DNA of 64,000 bases from Ruminococcus bovis. GTDB lineage: Bacteria > Bacillota > Clostridia > Oscillospirales > Acutalibacteraceae. Under the pieces are notes generated by a model, which saw only the letters and a list, made by a program, of their open reading frames with translations, was not told where the DNA came from and made no database searches. The stretch lies in contig NZ_CP039381.1 in the NCBI RefSeq assembly GCF_005601135.1, positions 62,001-126,000 of the forward strand. Direction: 5' to 3'. This document shows, one piece after another, positions 56,124 to 64,000 of this stretch. Every line of letters begins with the position of its first letter. The first letter of the stretch is position 1. A program made the translations under genes and the position numbers.

Positions 56124-58007
56124 ATGAATATTAAAAAATACAGATTTGGTGAACCATTCTGTACAGACTCAACTGTAATTGATTTGCCAATTGAGAAGGA
56201 AAGCCCTGACTATATTTCTTTAAAAGAAGATAACCTGTTTATCTCTATGTCACTAAAGGATAGTGATGCCATTTATGGTCTTGGTGAACAAATGGGTGGT
56301 ATCAACAAAAGAGGCAGAAAGTATCGTTCATTCTGTTCAGATGACCCATGTCACACAGAAGAAAAGGAAGCACTATACGGTGCACACAATTTCTTTATAA
56401 TCAGTGGTGAAACAACAGTTGGTTACTTTATTGATTTTCCGGGTACTGTTCACTACGATATGGGCTTTACTGTTGAAGATGAAATTACAATTTCGCTGGA
56501 AGGCAAAGATGCTGACTTTTATGTAATTAACGGTGAAAACGAACTTGAAGTTGTTAAAAACTTTAGAGAACTAATCGGTCAAAGTTATATGCCTCCAATG
56601 TGGGCTTTTGGTTATCAACAAAGCAGATGGAGCTATGCTAACAAAGAACAGGTTGATGCAGTTGTAGATGGTTATGAAAAGGCTGATATTCCACTTGATT
56701 CTGTTATTCTTGACATTGACTATATGGACCACTACAAGGACTTTACAATTGATGATAAAGCATTCCCTAACTTTGAAAGCTATGTTGCAGAACTAAAGAA
56801 AAAAGGCATTAGACTAATTCCTATTATTGATGCAGGTGTTAGATGTGAAGATGGCTTTGATGTTTATGAAGAAGGTGTAAAGAACAACTACTTCTGTAAG
56901 GATAGAAACGGTGATGACTTTAAGGCAGCAGTATGGCCGGGCATTTGTTGTTTCCCTGACTATCTAAAAGCTGACACTAGAAAGTGGTTTGGTGACAAAT
57001 TCCACACACTAACTGACAAGGGTATTGAGGGTTTCTGGATTGATATGAATGAACCTGCCCTATTCTTCTCAATGGAAGGCTTTAAGAAAGCAGTTGACTT
57101 TGTTAAGCAGTATAACGGTGAGGACCTAGATTGTTGGGACTTCTTTGAATACAGAGATCAGTTCTCTAAGCTATCTAATAGCATTGATGACTACAAGAAT
57201 ATGCACCACCTAGATGGCAAATACAGCCACTATGATGTTCACAACCTATATGGTTATATGATGACAAGAGGTGTTGGTGAATGTTTACCAAAGGACACTC
57301 TCCTATTCTCCAGAGCATCATGCATTGGCTCACATAGATACGGTGGTATTTGGACAGGTGACAACACATCTTGGTGGAGTCATATCCTACTTAACCTAAG
57401 AATGTTACCATCACTAAATATGTGTGGTTATATTTATACAGGTGCTGACTGTGGTGGTTTTAACGGTAATGCAAGTAGAGAGCTTGTAATCAGATGGATG
57501 CAGTTATCTGTATTTACTCCACTATTTAGAAACCACTCTGCTATTGGTACAAGAAATCAGGAAGCATATGCATTTAGCAACAACAAAGAATTTAAGGATG
57601 TTATTGAAGTTAGATACAGACTTATTCCTTACCTATATGACCTAGCTAAAAAGTGTGCTGAAAACAACGAAATGATGTTCAAGCCACTTGCATTTGAATA
57701 TAAGGATGCACTATCTAAGGAAACTGATGACCAAGTTCTTCTTGGTAATGAAGCTATGATTGCACCTGTTTACCAACAGAATAAATCAGGCAGAACAGTA
57801 TATCTACCGGAAGAAATGACATTCTACAAGCTTTCAGGCAACAAAGTTGTACATAAAGAGAAACTTGAAAAAGGTGTACACTTTGTAAATGTTGCACTAA
57901 ATGAAGTACCTCTATTTGTACGAAAAGGCAAGAAAATCCCACTATGCAACACAGGTAAAAATGTTGACAACCTAGACACAACAATTGTAGAATATCTAGA
58001 AGGTTAA
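56124..58007 (+). CDS. GH31 alpha-glucosidase
   Basis: 627 residues, no signal peptide. The N-terminal beta-sandwich (about 1-150) is followed by a catalytic barrel: nucleophile Asp in GFWIDMNEPALF near 308, acid/base Asp in WTGDNTSWW near 414, and YGYQQSR-type substrate loop WAFGYQQSRW near 160. The C-terminal beta domains are short. It probably releases glucose from maltose, isomaltose or short dextrins in the cytoplasm, complementing the GH13 enzyme. AGGAG precedes the start. Confidence 0.95.
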   Translation: MNIKKYRFGEPFCTDSTVIDLPIEKESPDYISLKEDNLFISMSLKDSDAIYGLGEQMGGINKRGRKYRSFCSDDPCHTEEKEALYGAHNFFIISGETTVGYFIDFPGTVHYDMGFTVEDEITISLEGKDADFYVINGENELEVVKNFRELIGQSYMPPMWAFGYQQSRWSYANKEQVDAVVDGYEKADIPLDSVILDIDYMDHYKDFTIDDKAFPNFESYVAELKKKGIRLIPIIDAGVRCEDGFDVYEEGVKNNYFCKDRNGDDFKAAVWPGICCFPDYLKADTRKWFGDKFHTLTDKGIEGFWIDMNEPALFFSMEGFKKAVDFVKQYNGEDLDCWDFFEYRDQFSKLSNSIDDYKNMHHLDGKYSHYDVHNLYGYMMTRGVGECLPKDTLLFSRASCIGSHRYGGIWTGDNTSWWSHILLNLRMLPSLNMCGYIYTGADCGGFNGNASRELVIRWMQLSVFTPLFRNHSAIGTRNQEAYAFSNNKEFKDVIEVRYRLIPYLYDLAKKCAENNEMMFKPLAFEYKDALSKETDDQVLLGNEAMIAPVYQQNKSGRTVYLPEEMTFYKLSGNKVVHKEKLEKGVHFVNVALNEVPLFVRKGKKIPLCNTGKNVDNLDTTIVEYLEG

Positions 58008-58023
58008 TTACTATTAATAACAA

Positions 58024-58053
58024 AAGCTGAGTTTGTAAAATCAAACTCAGCTT
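58024..58053 (+). terminator. terminator of the GH31 gene
   Basis: A perfect 12-bp stem AAGCTGAGTTTG / CAAACTCAGCTT with a six-base loop, then ATTTTT. Confidence 0.92.
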
Positions 58054-58080
58054 ATTTTTATGCACAAAATTATTACAAAA

Positions 58081-58102
58081 AAGGCACTGAAAACAGTGCC
58101 TT
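58081..58102 (-). terminator. terminator of the minus-strand surface protein gene
   Basis: AAGGCACTG / CAGTGCCTT arms with a four-base loop; six T follow on the minus strand. Confidence 0.92.
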
Positions 58103-58106
58103 AATT

Positions 58107-59108
58107 TTATCTCTTATATTTATTTGGGATAATGATTTCTGATGTATCCTGCTTTAGCTTTTTCTTCTTTGGCTTATCAGCAGGTTTTACATAATGAACA
58201 TCTTTAAAATCTTCTTCATCATAATCATCACCGTAGTCCTCAGCACCACCATGAGCTGATTTTGCATGAGAAGAAATATTCTGTGTTTCTTCAGGTTCTG
58301 CATTTGTATCGGAAGAAATTTCGTCAAAGTTATCTTCTTCATCATCTTCAATAATTGCATGAGAACCACTTACATCAGATTTATTAGATTTAACTTTTAC
58401 ATTTGGTAAACCTTTTCTCTTGTTTCTTATTTTCTTAATTGTAAAGATTACGAAAATTATGATACAGATTAAAGCTAATGCAAATGAAACTAATGCAAGA
58501 GTTGAAGCCCAATTTAGATTATTAATGAAAGCATCCCAACCTGTAGCCTTTTCACTATTTTTAATATAGTCAAATGGGCTTGAGCTATTACCTTTTGATT
58601 TACTTTTAGATAATTCTTTTGAGATTTTATCCCAGTCGCTATCTTTTAACTCAGTATCATCAATGTCTTTAACATTTTTGTATGTTGGAGTTGTTGTTTC
58701 TCCGGCATTATCATTTGTATTATTATCATTGTTGGTATCTGTGTCAGTATTAGTATCGGTATTTGTATCACCACTGCCATCTGACACTTCACCGTTATCA
58801 TCATAGAAATTGTAACTAGCAGTATTAACATCATCATTTGTGTTAGTATCGTTACTGTAATTATCAACTACCGGTGCTTGAGTATAATCCTGAGCATATG
58901 TATATGCATCAACATTATTATTAGCCGGTTCTTGTGACTGAGTATAAACAGGTTCTGTATTTACAACTGCCGGTGCAGTTGTATAGACTGCTTCTTGGCT
59001 ATTGTCAACATATTCCTCAGCATTTGCTACTGTTGCAAATGAAAGAGTTGTAATTGACAACACGCAAACTCCACATATACAGATAAATTTCTTTAATCTA
59101 TTAATCAT
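58107..59108 (-). CDS. Asn/Asp/Thr-rich single-pass surface protein, unknown
   Basis: 333 residues. Signal peptide (1-30, ending VANA); a low-complexity outer part (about 31-195) rich in Asn, Asp, Thr and Gln with a run of NTDTNTDTDTN; one membrane helix (about 200-222); and a charged inner tail of about 110 residues with acidic patches (DDEEDNFDE, DDYDEEDFKD) and a Lys-rich end. No enzymatic motif is present. The layout is that of a type I membrane protein; function unknown. It lies 41 bases after the foldase lipoprotein gene. Confidence 0.72.
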   Translation of the reverse strand: MINRLKKFICICGVCVLSITTLSFATVANAEEYVDNSQEAVYTTAPAVVNTEPVYTQSQEPANNNVDAYTYAQDYTQAPVVDNYSNDTNTNDDVNTASYNFYDDNGEVSDGSGDTNTDTNTDTDTNNDNNTNDNAGETTTPTYKNVKDIDDTELKDSDWDKISKELSKSKSKGNSSSPFDYIKNSEKATGWDAFINNLNWASTLALVSFALALICIIIFVIFTIKKIRNKRKGLPNVKVKSNKSDVSGSHAIIEDDEEDNFDEISSDTNAEPEETQNISSHAKSAHGGAEDYGDDYDEEDFKDVHYVKPADKPKKKKLKQDTSEIIIPNKYKR

Positions 59109-59149
59109 AAAAAGTAGCTCCGTACTGTTAGAAAATTGTTTAACAAATC

Positions 59150-60355
59150 TTACTTAGAAGAAGTTGTTGTTGTGCTTGTTTCTTCTGGCTTTTCCCAGAA
59201 CATATCCGGGTCATACTTATTAACTACAGAGTCGTTAACTTCACACTTAAGTGCCTTAGCTTCTTTCTGTAGGAATTTGTTATAATCATCATTCTTCATT
59301 TTCTGAAGAACATTCTTCTTAGTAGAATCATCCTTAGTTAGATATTCTTTTTCGCCATCCTTAGTGTTTAGCTTCTGGATAACATAAATAGTCTTGGAAT
59401 CATCCTTACCGATTGTAACAGCCTTAGCTTCGTTAACCTTCATATCAACAAGCTTCTTAGCTACATCTTCACCAATTGAAGAAGAACTTAGGTTGTCCTT
59501 ATCAAGTAGTTCACAACCCTTTTGAACTGTATCACTTGCCTTTGAAGAACTCTTTGTAGCCTTTAGATACTTTGTACACTGATCTTCCATTGTTGAACCG
59601 TTGTTAATAGCCTTAGCATAAGATTCTGCATCAGATGTTAACTGCTTCTGCTTCTTAGAATCATAAGCCTTTGATGTCTGCTGACCTGAAGTATCAGTTG
59701 TTGTTTCTGATAGAGGTACTGTAAAGTATGTGTAGTATGTGTAGTTGTCATCAAAGAACTTCTGTAGGTCTGTGTCAGAAACTTCTTCTGAACCACCCTT
59801 ACCATACATTAAATCAAATAACTTCTGTTGTTTACCGGACATATTGTACTGTAGTTCCTGATAGCTTTCCTTAGAAATGCCGTAAGGTTCTAGAATATCC
59901 TGTTCCGGTGTTGTTGAGTAACCCATCTGTGAGTAATACTCAGCCATATAGCCCAGTGTCCAGTCCTTTTCAGCCTGTTCAGCATAAGATGCTTCATCAA
60001 CTGTAGCCTTTAGGCTATCAAGCTTACTGTCAAGATAAAGAGCTTCTCTAAGAGTTAAATCAGCCTTATCCTTAATCCAATCAGAAGCTACTGCTTCCTT
60101 GCCGTCATCATCCTTAATCTTTAAATCAAGGAAACTTTCGTCTTTCTTGTAACCATCTGCTTTTTCAGCATAAGTCTTAGCCTGGTTATAAGCATTGTAA
60201 AGAGCAAAAATATAAACACCGATTGCCTTTTCATTTTTGCCTTCTTTGTAAGACCACTGAGCCTTTGTACTGATTGGAGTACAAGCTGCTGCTGATACCA
60301 TAATTGCACCTGCAACTGTACCAGCCATTACTTTTTTAATATTCTTAAAATTCAT
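59150..60355 (-). CDS. PrsA/SurA-like foldase lipoprotein
   Basis: About 401 residues. The signal peptide ends in a lipobox SAAACTP (Cys near 25), so the protein is membrane-anchored outside. A SurA-N-like helical region (about 60-190) leads into a rotamase-like part (about 200-345, containing SYAKAINNGSTMEDQ and KTIYVIQKLNTKD), then a Thr/Ser tail TSTTTTSSK. The parvulin core is weak by eye, so chaperone without isomerase activity is possible. Start at 60355 with GCAGG upstream. It lies downstream of mfd, a common neighbour order in Firmicutes. Confidence 0.8.
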   Translation of the reverse strand: MNFKNIKKVMAGTVAGAIMVSAAACTPISTKAQWSYKEGKNEKAIGVYIFALYNAYNQAKTYAEKADGYKKDESFLDLKIKDDDGKEAVASDWIKDKADLTLREALYLDSKLDSLKATVDEASYAEQAEKDWTLGYMAEYYSQMGYSTTPEQDILEPYGISKESYQELQYNMSGKQQKLFDLMYGKGGSEEVSDTDLQKFFDDNYTYYTYFTVPLSETTTDTSGQQTSKAYDSKKQKQLTSDAESYAKAINNGSTMEDQCTKYLKATKSSSKASDTVQKGCELLDKDNLSSSSIGEDVAKKLVDMKVNEAKAVTIGKDDSKTIYVIQKLNTKDGEKEYLTKDDSTKKNVLQKMKNDDYNKFLQKEAKALKCEVNDSVVNKYDPDMFWEKPEETSTTTTSSK

Positions 60356-60408
60356 TTGATTATACCTGCCTTTAGGATAATATAACATAATAATATAACA
60401 TAAGATGT

Positions 60409-60437
60409 ATTATACAATAATTCAATCAAAAAGTCCA
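60409..60437 (-). promoter_or_regulatory. promoter of the foldase gene
   Basis: Minus strand TGGACT (60437-60432), 17 bases, perfect TATAAT (60414-60409). The -35 is poor. Confidence 0.55.
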
Positions 60438-60510
60438 TAAAAAACACTAAAAATTCATAAAATCAACGATTTTTTCTTTATTTTTGTACTTTTCTGTAGG
60501 AATTTGTCTA

Positions 60511-63500
60511 TTATTTCTCCCAGAATAATTCTGTTAAAGCACTAAGACCGTTTTTATTCTTGTCAACTTTAAGTGTAATATATGGGTTTTCTGATGGTGT
60601 TAATATAGCTTTGCCGTTAGCATTGCCTATTAATTTATAAAGTTCCGGATTTTTCAAATCGTTTACTTTCAATATAATATTGTTTTCACTTTGCTTAATA
60701 TCATAGATACCACATTCTTTTGCTTTGTTTCTTGTTAATGCAATATCACAAAGACCTATTACCGATTGTGGCATATCACCATATCTGTCACAAAGTTCAT
60801 CAACTACATCATCATAGTCATCGGGAGTTTTTATATCTGCTATTCGTTTATAAGCATCAAGTCTTAGAGATAGACTTTCAATATAGCTTTCAGGAATATG
60901 GGCATCCATCTGAATATCAACAGTACATTCATTTGTATCGGTTGGTTTAATCTCTCCCTTTTCTTCCTTAACTGCTTCATTAAGTAGTTTTAGATACATA
61001 TCATAACCAACATCCTCCATATGACCATGTTGTTGACCACTTAGGATATTACCTGCACCTCTAAGTTCAAGGTCACGCATTGCTATCTTGTAACCACTGC
61101 CAAACTCAGTAAACTCTCTAATTGCATTAAGTCTTCTTTGGCTAATATCAGAAAGCACCTTGTGAGGGTTAAATGTAAAGTAAGCATAGGCTCTACGGCT
61201 ACTTCTACCTACTCTACCTCTTAACTGATGAAGTTGAGAAAGTCCCATATTATCAGCATTTTCAATTATTAAGGTATTCGCATTTGGTAAGTCAATACCT
61301 GTTTCAATAATTGTGGTACATACAAGCACATTGATTTCTTGGTTCAACATTCTTGCCCAAATGTCAGACAATTCATGTTCAGACATTTTACCATGAGCAA
61401 CTGCAATTTTTGCTTCAGGAATAGCCTCTGAAATTGCAACTGCCTTTGCGTTGATACTTTCTGTATTGTTATGAAGATAGAAAACCTGTCCCCCACGCCT
61501 TAGTTCTCTTCTAATTGCTTCGTGGAGAATTGCAGGTTCATGTTCCAACACATAGGTTTGTACCGGTTGTCTGTTGGTTGGAGCTTCCTCCAATACAGAC
61601 ATATCACGAATACCACTCATAGCCATATTAAGTGTTCGTGGAATAGGTGTAGCTGACAAAGTAAGAACATCAACATTTTTACAGATTTCCTTAAATCTCT
61701 CTTTATGAGCAACACCAAATCTCTGCTCTTCATCAATAATTGCAAGTCCTAAGTCGTGGAAAGTAACATCCTTTTGTACCAGTCTATGAGTACCAACTAC
61801 AATATCAACTTCACCACGCTTTAGCTTTTCAACAATTTCTTTCTGTTGTTTTGCAGTTCTAAATCTACTTAGAAGCTCAATTCTAATTGGATAACCGTCA
61901 AATCTATTAATAATAGTCTGATAATGTTGCCATGCAAGAATTGTTGTTGGACAAAGAATTGCACATTGTTTACTGTCACATACACACTTAAAGGCTGCTC
62001 TTAATGCAACTTCGGTTTTACCAAAACCAACATCACCACAAAGTAATCTATCCATTGGAGCAAGTCGCTCCATATCACCTTTGATTTCATCAGTACATCG
62101 CAATTGGTCAGGTGTTTCATCATACATAAACTTAGCTTCAAAGTCTCTTTGCCACTCACCGTCAGGTGAAAAAGCATAACCTTTTGCTTTCATTCGCTCT
62201 GTATATAGCTTAGAAAGTTCCTTAGCCATATCCTTTACTGCTGAACGAACTCTGGTCTTTGCTTTCTGCCATTCACTGCCACCTAGTTTAGATAACTTTA
62301 CATGTTCATTATCTCTAGGTCCAATGTATTTTGCTACCAAATCAAGCTGAGTTACCGGTACATAAAGTACATCACCTTTTGCATAAGTGATTTTGATATA
62401 GTCTTTCTTTACACCTTGTACTTCTAGGTTATGAATACCACTAAATATACCTATACCATGGGTTGAATGTACTACATAGTCACCATTGTTTAATTCTGAT
62501 AAAGAATAAATTTCTTGACCTTGCTTTTTTCTCTGTACTTTTCTCTTAGGCTTTTGTACTGACTGACCATATGTTATTAGGTGGAAGTCTGTTTGTAATA
62601 ATTCAAAACCTGTTGACAAAGCACCTTCCATAACATAAATATTGCCTTGTTCTGCTTTCTTCAAATCTGTTACAAACTGTGCTTTAAAACCTTTTTCTTT
62701 TAATTCTTCTGTAAGATTTCTACCGGACTTTTCCGTACCTGCAAGAATTGCAACAGTAGTTCTTTCCTTAAAGAATTCACTTAAATCTTCACAAAGTACA
62801 GTTAATGAACCATTCCAAGGTGCTACTTGCTTTACATTAAATGAAACAATATCACTTAAAGGTAAATCAAAATGACCACTTGTAAAGTTATCCATAAAAA
62901 TTGTATGTCTGGTGTTTACAATTTCCAGGAATTCCTTATAGTCCATTGAGAACTTATCAAGACCTCTGCAAAGAATACCATCTTCAAAGTATTCTTTCAT
63001 ATCCTCTTTATACTGAAATTCCATAGACTTTACTCTATCGGAAATATTGGTGTGTTCACTTATAAAGATAAAATCTTCTTCATCAACATAATCAAGGACA
63101 GTAGCAGGTTTCTTGTATATTAAAGAAATGTACTTATCAAGGATAGTTAGGTTTACACCATTAGCAATGTTTTCAGCCTCTCTATAGAGAGTTTCCTTTG
63201 CTTTTTCGGTTTTTTCACTTCTTAATAAATTAGCTTTCTTAACTATTTTTTCAGAAAGTTCTGCTTTGTTTTCCACAAGAATTTCATTTGATGGGGAAAG
63301 TAAAATACTATCTACCTTGTCAAATCTTCTTTGAGTAAGAATATCGAAATGGTTGATAGAGTCAATTTCATCACCCCAAAACTCTACACGAACAGGGTTT
63401 TCACTATCCGGTACAAATAAATCAAGAATACCACCTCTCAGTGCAAATTGACCTGTACCCTCAACCATATCAGTTCTTTCGTAACCAAGCAAATTAAGAG

Positions 63501-63957
63501 CCTCTACACATTGTTCTGTAGAGATTTGCTGACCTTGCTTTAGGTGAAGTGTAGCTTTTTTCAATACTTCCGGTGGAATAGTATATTGAAGTAATGCATC
63601 AATCGTACCTACCACAATATCACATTCACCTGTTAAAAGTTTTGTAAGCACCTTTAATCTTTGGTGTTCGTATTCCCTGGAAATACCACTAACTTCTCTA
63701 AAATTAAAGTCCCTTTGAGGATAAACACAAGCCTTGAAGCCCATCATACATAGGTCATTACAAATAACTTGTGCTTCCTTTTCATCACCGGCAACACAAA
63801 AAGCTCTGGCATCGTTATAATGACAGAGCGTTCCTATGATATTTGATTTAAAACCTGAATTAAGTGCAGTTACTGCAACTGCACCTTTTAACTTTGCATA
63901 AGAATTTAGTTTTTGAAAATTCTTTAACTGTGCAACACAATCAAATAAAAATTCCAT
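60511..63957 (-). CDS. mfd: transcription-repair coupling factor Mfd
   Basis: Removes RNA polymerase stalled at DNA lesions and recruits UvrA. 1148 residues, full length. The UvrB-like N-terminus (RDFNFREVSGISREYEHQRL near 100, GQFALRGGILDLFVP near 167) is followed by the RNA-polymerase-interacting domain (DYVVHSTHGIGIF near 487) and the RecG-like translocase: Walker A CGDVGFGKTEVA near 635, DEEQRFG, TLSATPIPRTL and QLRGRVGRS. The C-terminal TRCF domain is present. The upstream neighbour lies beyond the window; no promoter is visible in the last 43 bases. Confidence 0.98.
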   Translation of the reverse strand: MEFLFDCVAQLKNFQKLNSYAKLKGAVAVTALNSGFKSNIIGTLCHYNDARAFCVAGDEKEAQVICNDLCMMGFKACVYPQRDFNFREVSGISREYEHQRLKVLTKLLTGECDIVVGTIDALLQYTIPPEVLKKATLHLKQGQQISTEQCVEALNLLGYERTDMVEGTGQFALRGGILDLFVPDSENPVRVEFWGDEIDSINHFDILTQRRFDKVDSILLSPSNEILVENKAELSEKIVKKANLLRSEKTEKAKETLYREAENIANGVNLTILDKYISLIYKKPATVLDYVDEEDFIFISEHTNISDRVKSMEFQYKEDMKEYFEDGILCRGLDKFSMDYKEFLEIVNTRHTIFMDNFTSGHFDLPLSDIVSFNVKQVAPWNGSLTVLCEDLSEFFKERTTVAILAGTEKSGRNLTEELKEKGFKAQFVTDLKKAEQGNIYVMEGALSTGFELLQTDFHLITYGQSVQKPKRKVQRKKQGQEIYSLSELNNGDYVVHSTHGIGIFSGIHNLEVQGVKKDYIKITYAKGDVLYVPVTQLDLVAKYIGPRDNEHVKLSKLGGSEWQKAKTRVRSAVKDMAKELSKLYTERMKAKGYAFSPDGEWQRDFEAKFMYDETPDQLRCTDEIKGDMERLAPMDRLLCGDVGFGKTEVALRAAFKCVCDSKQCAILCPTTILAWQHYQTIINRFDGYPIRIELLSRFRTAKQQKEIVEKLKRGEVDIVVGTHRLVQKDVTFHDLGLAIIDEEQRFGVAHKERFKEICKNVDVLTLSATPIPRTLNMAMSGIRDMSVLEEAPTNRQPVQTYVLEHEPAILHEAIRRELRRGGQVFYLHNNTESINAKAVAISEAIPEAKIAVAHGKMSEHELSDIWARMLNQEINVLVCTTIIETGIDLPNANTLIIENADNMGLSQLHQLRGRVGRSSRRAYAYFTFNPHKVLSDISQRRLNAIREFTEFGSGYKIAMRDLELRGAGNILSGQQHGHMEDVGYDMYLKLLNEAVKEEKGEIKPTDTNECTVDIQMDAHIPESYIESLSLRLDAYKRIADIKTPDDYDDVVDELCDRYGDMPQSVIGLCDIALTRNKAKECGIYDIKQSENNIILKVNDLKNPELYKLIGNANGKAILTPSENPYITLKVDKNKNGLSALTELFWEK

Positions 63958-64000
63958 TATTCACCTGCATATTATTAGGTTAGGAATTAAACAAATTCAT

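Overview
The window is AT-rich bacterial chromosome (roughly one-third G+C by eye), densely coded on both strands. It carries no rRNA, tRNA, phage, IS element or CRISPR array that I can see. The gene set points to a Gram-positive, spore-forming, fermentative anaerobe of the class Clostridia. Sporulation genes (spoVS, yqfC, yqfD, ylbJ), T-box leaders, a class B sortase, an NfnAB-type flavoprotein pair and an iron-containing alcohol dehydrogenase all fit. A type I dockerin on a secreted CotH-type protein, together with GH13 and GH31 alpha-glucan enzymes, suggests a Ruminococcus-like gut organism. A relative of the starch degrader Ruminococcus bromii is plausible, but that is inference from gene content only.

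Layout. 1-1.9 kb: 3'-truncated thrS behind a T-box leader (minus). 1.9-5.3 kb: an unknown membrane protein and a DacF-type carboxypeptidase, divergent from a small metallophosphoesterase. 5.3-9.1 kb: recG and a fakA/yloV-type DAK2 protein. 9.2-13.1 kb: a sporulation block (spoVS, ymdB, yqfD, yqfC; divergent ylbJ, which is frameshifted). 13-16.5 kb: asnB, then a diacylglycerol-kinase-like and a PAP2 phosphatase pair. 16.7-22.6 kb: a fructose PTS module (fruR-fruK-fruA) followed by the general PTS genes ptsH and ptsI. 22.7-25 kb: nfnA-nfnB. 25-28.5 kb: a cell-surface locus (class B sortase, LCP protein, tiny membrane protein, two-domain chagasin-like protein, and a small SPVTG-anchored substrate). 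28.6-31.6 kb: hisC-hisD-hisB. 31.7-34.8 kb: dockerin-bearing CotH protein. 35.4-42.6 kb: a complete F1Fo ATP synthase operon (atpBEFHAGDC). Its c subunit is a single 390-residue polypeptide made of five fused hairpins. 43-46.7 kb: Fe-S aldo/keto reductase, MscS channel, tiny protein and GH13 amylase. 47-51.9 kb: lipoprotein, a queuosine-salvage-like pair (radical SAM plus YhhQ transporter) behind a switch-like leader RNA, purine permease and esterase lipoprotein. 52-58 kb: T-box-controlled ilvA with ridA, Fe-ADH, Nudix and GH31. 58-64 kb: surface protein, PrsA-like foldase lipoprotein and mfd.

How it fits together: glucan and fructose uptake and breakdown (GH13, GH31, PTS) feed fermentation. 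Redox is balanced by NfnAB and ADH, and ion-gradient energy by an unusual ATP synthase. Amino-acid genes are controlled by tRNA-sensing leaders.

The observations most worth a second look are the five-hairpin atpE, the leader RNA upstream of the radical SAM/yhhQ pair, and the compact sortase B locus with its minimal substrate. The ylbJ frameshift also deserves checking. Several gene starts were moved inward because the longer reading frames run through a promoter, terminator or ribosome binding site.
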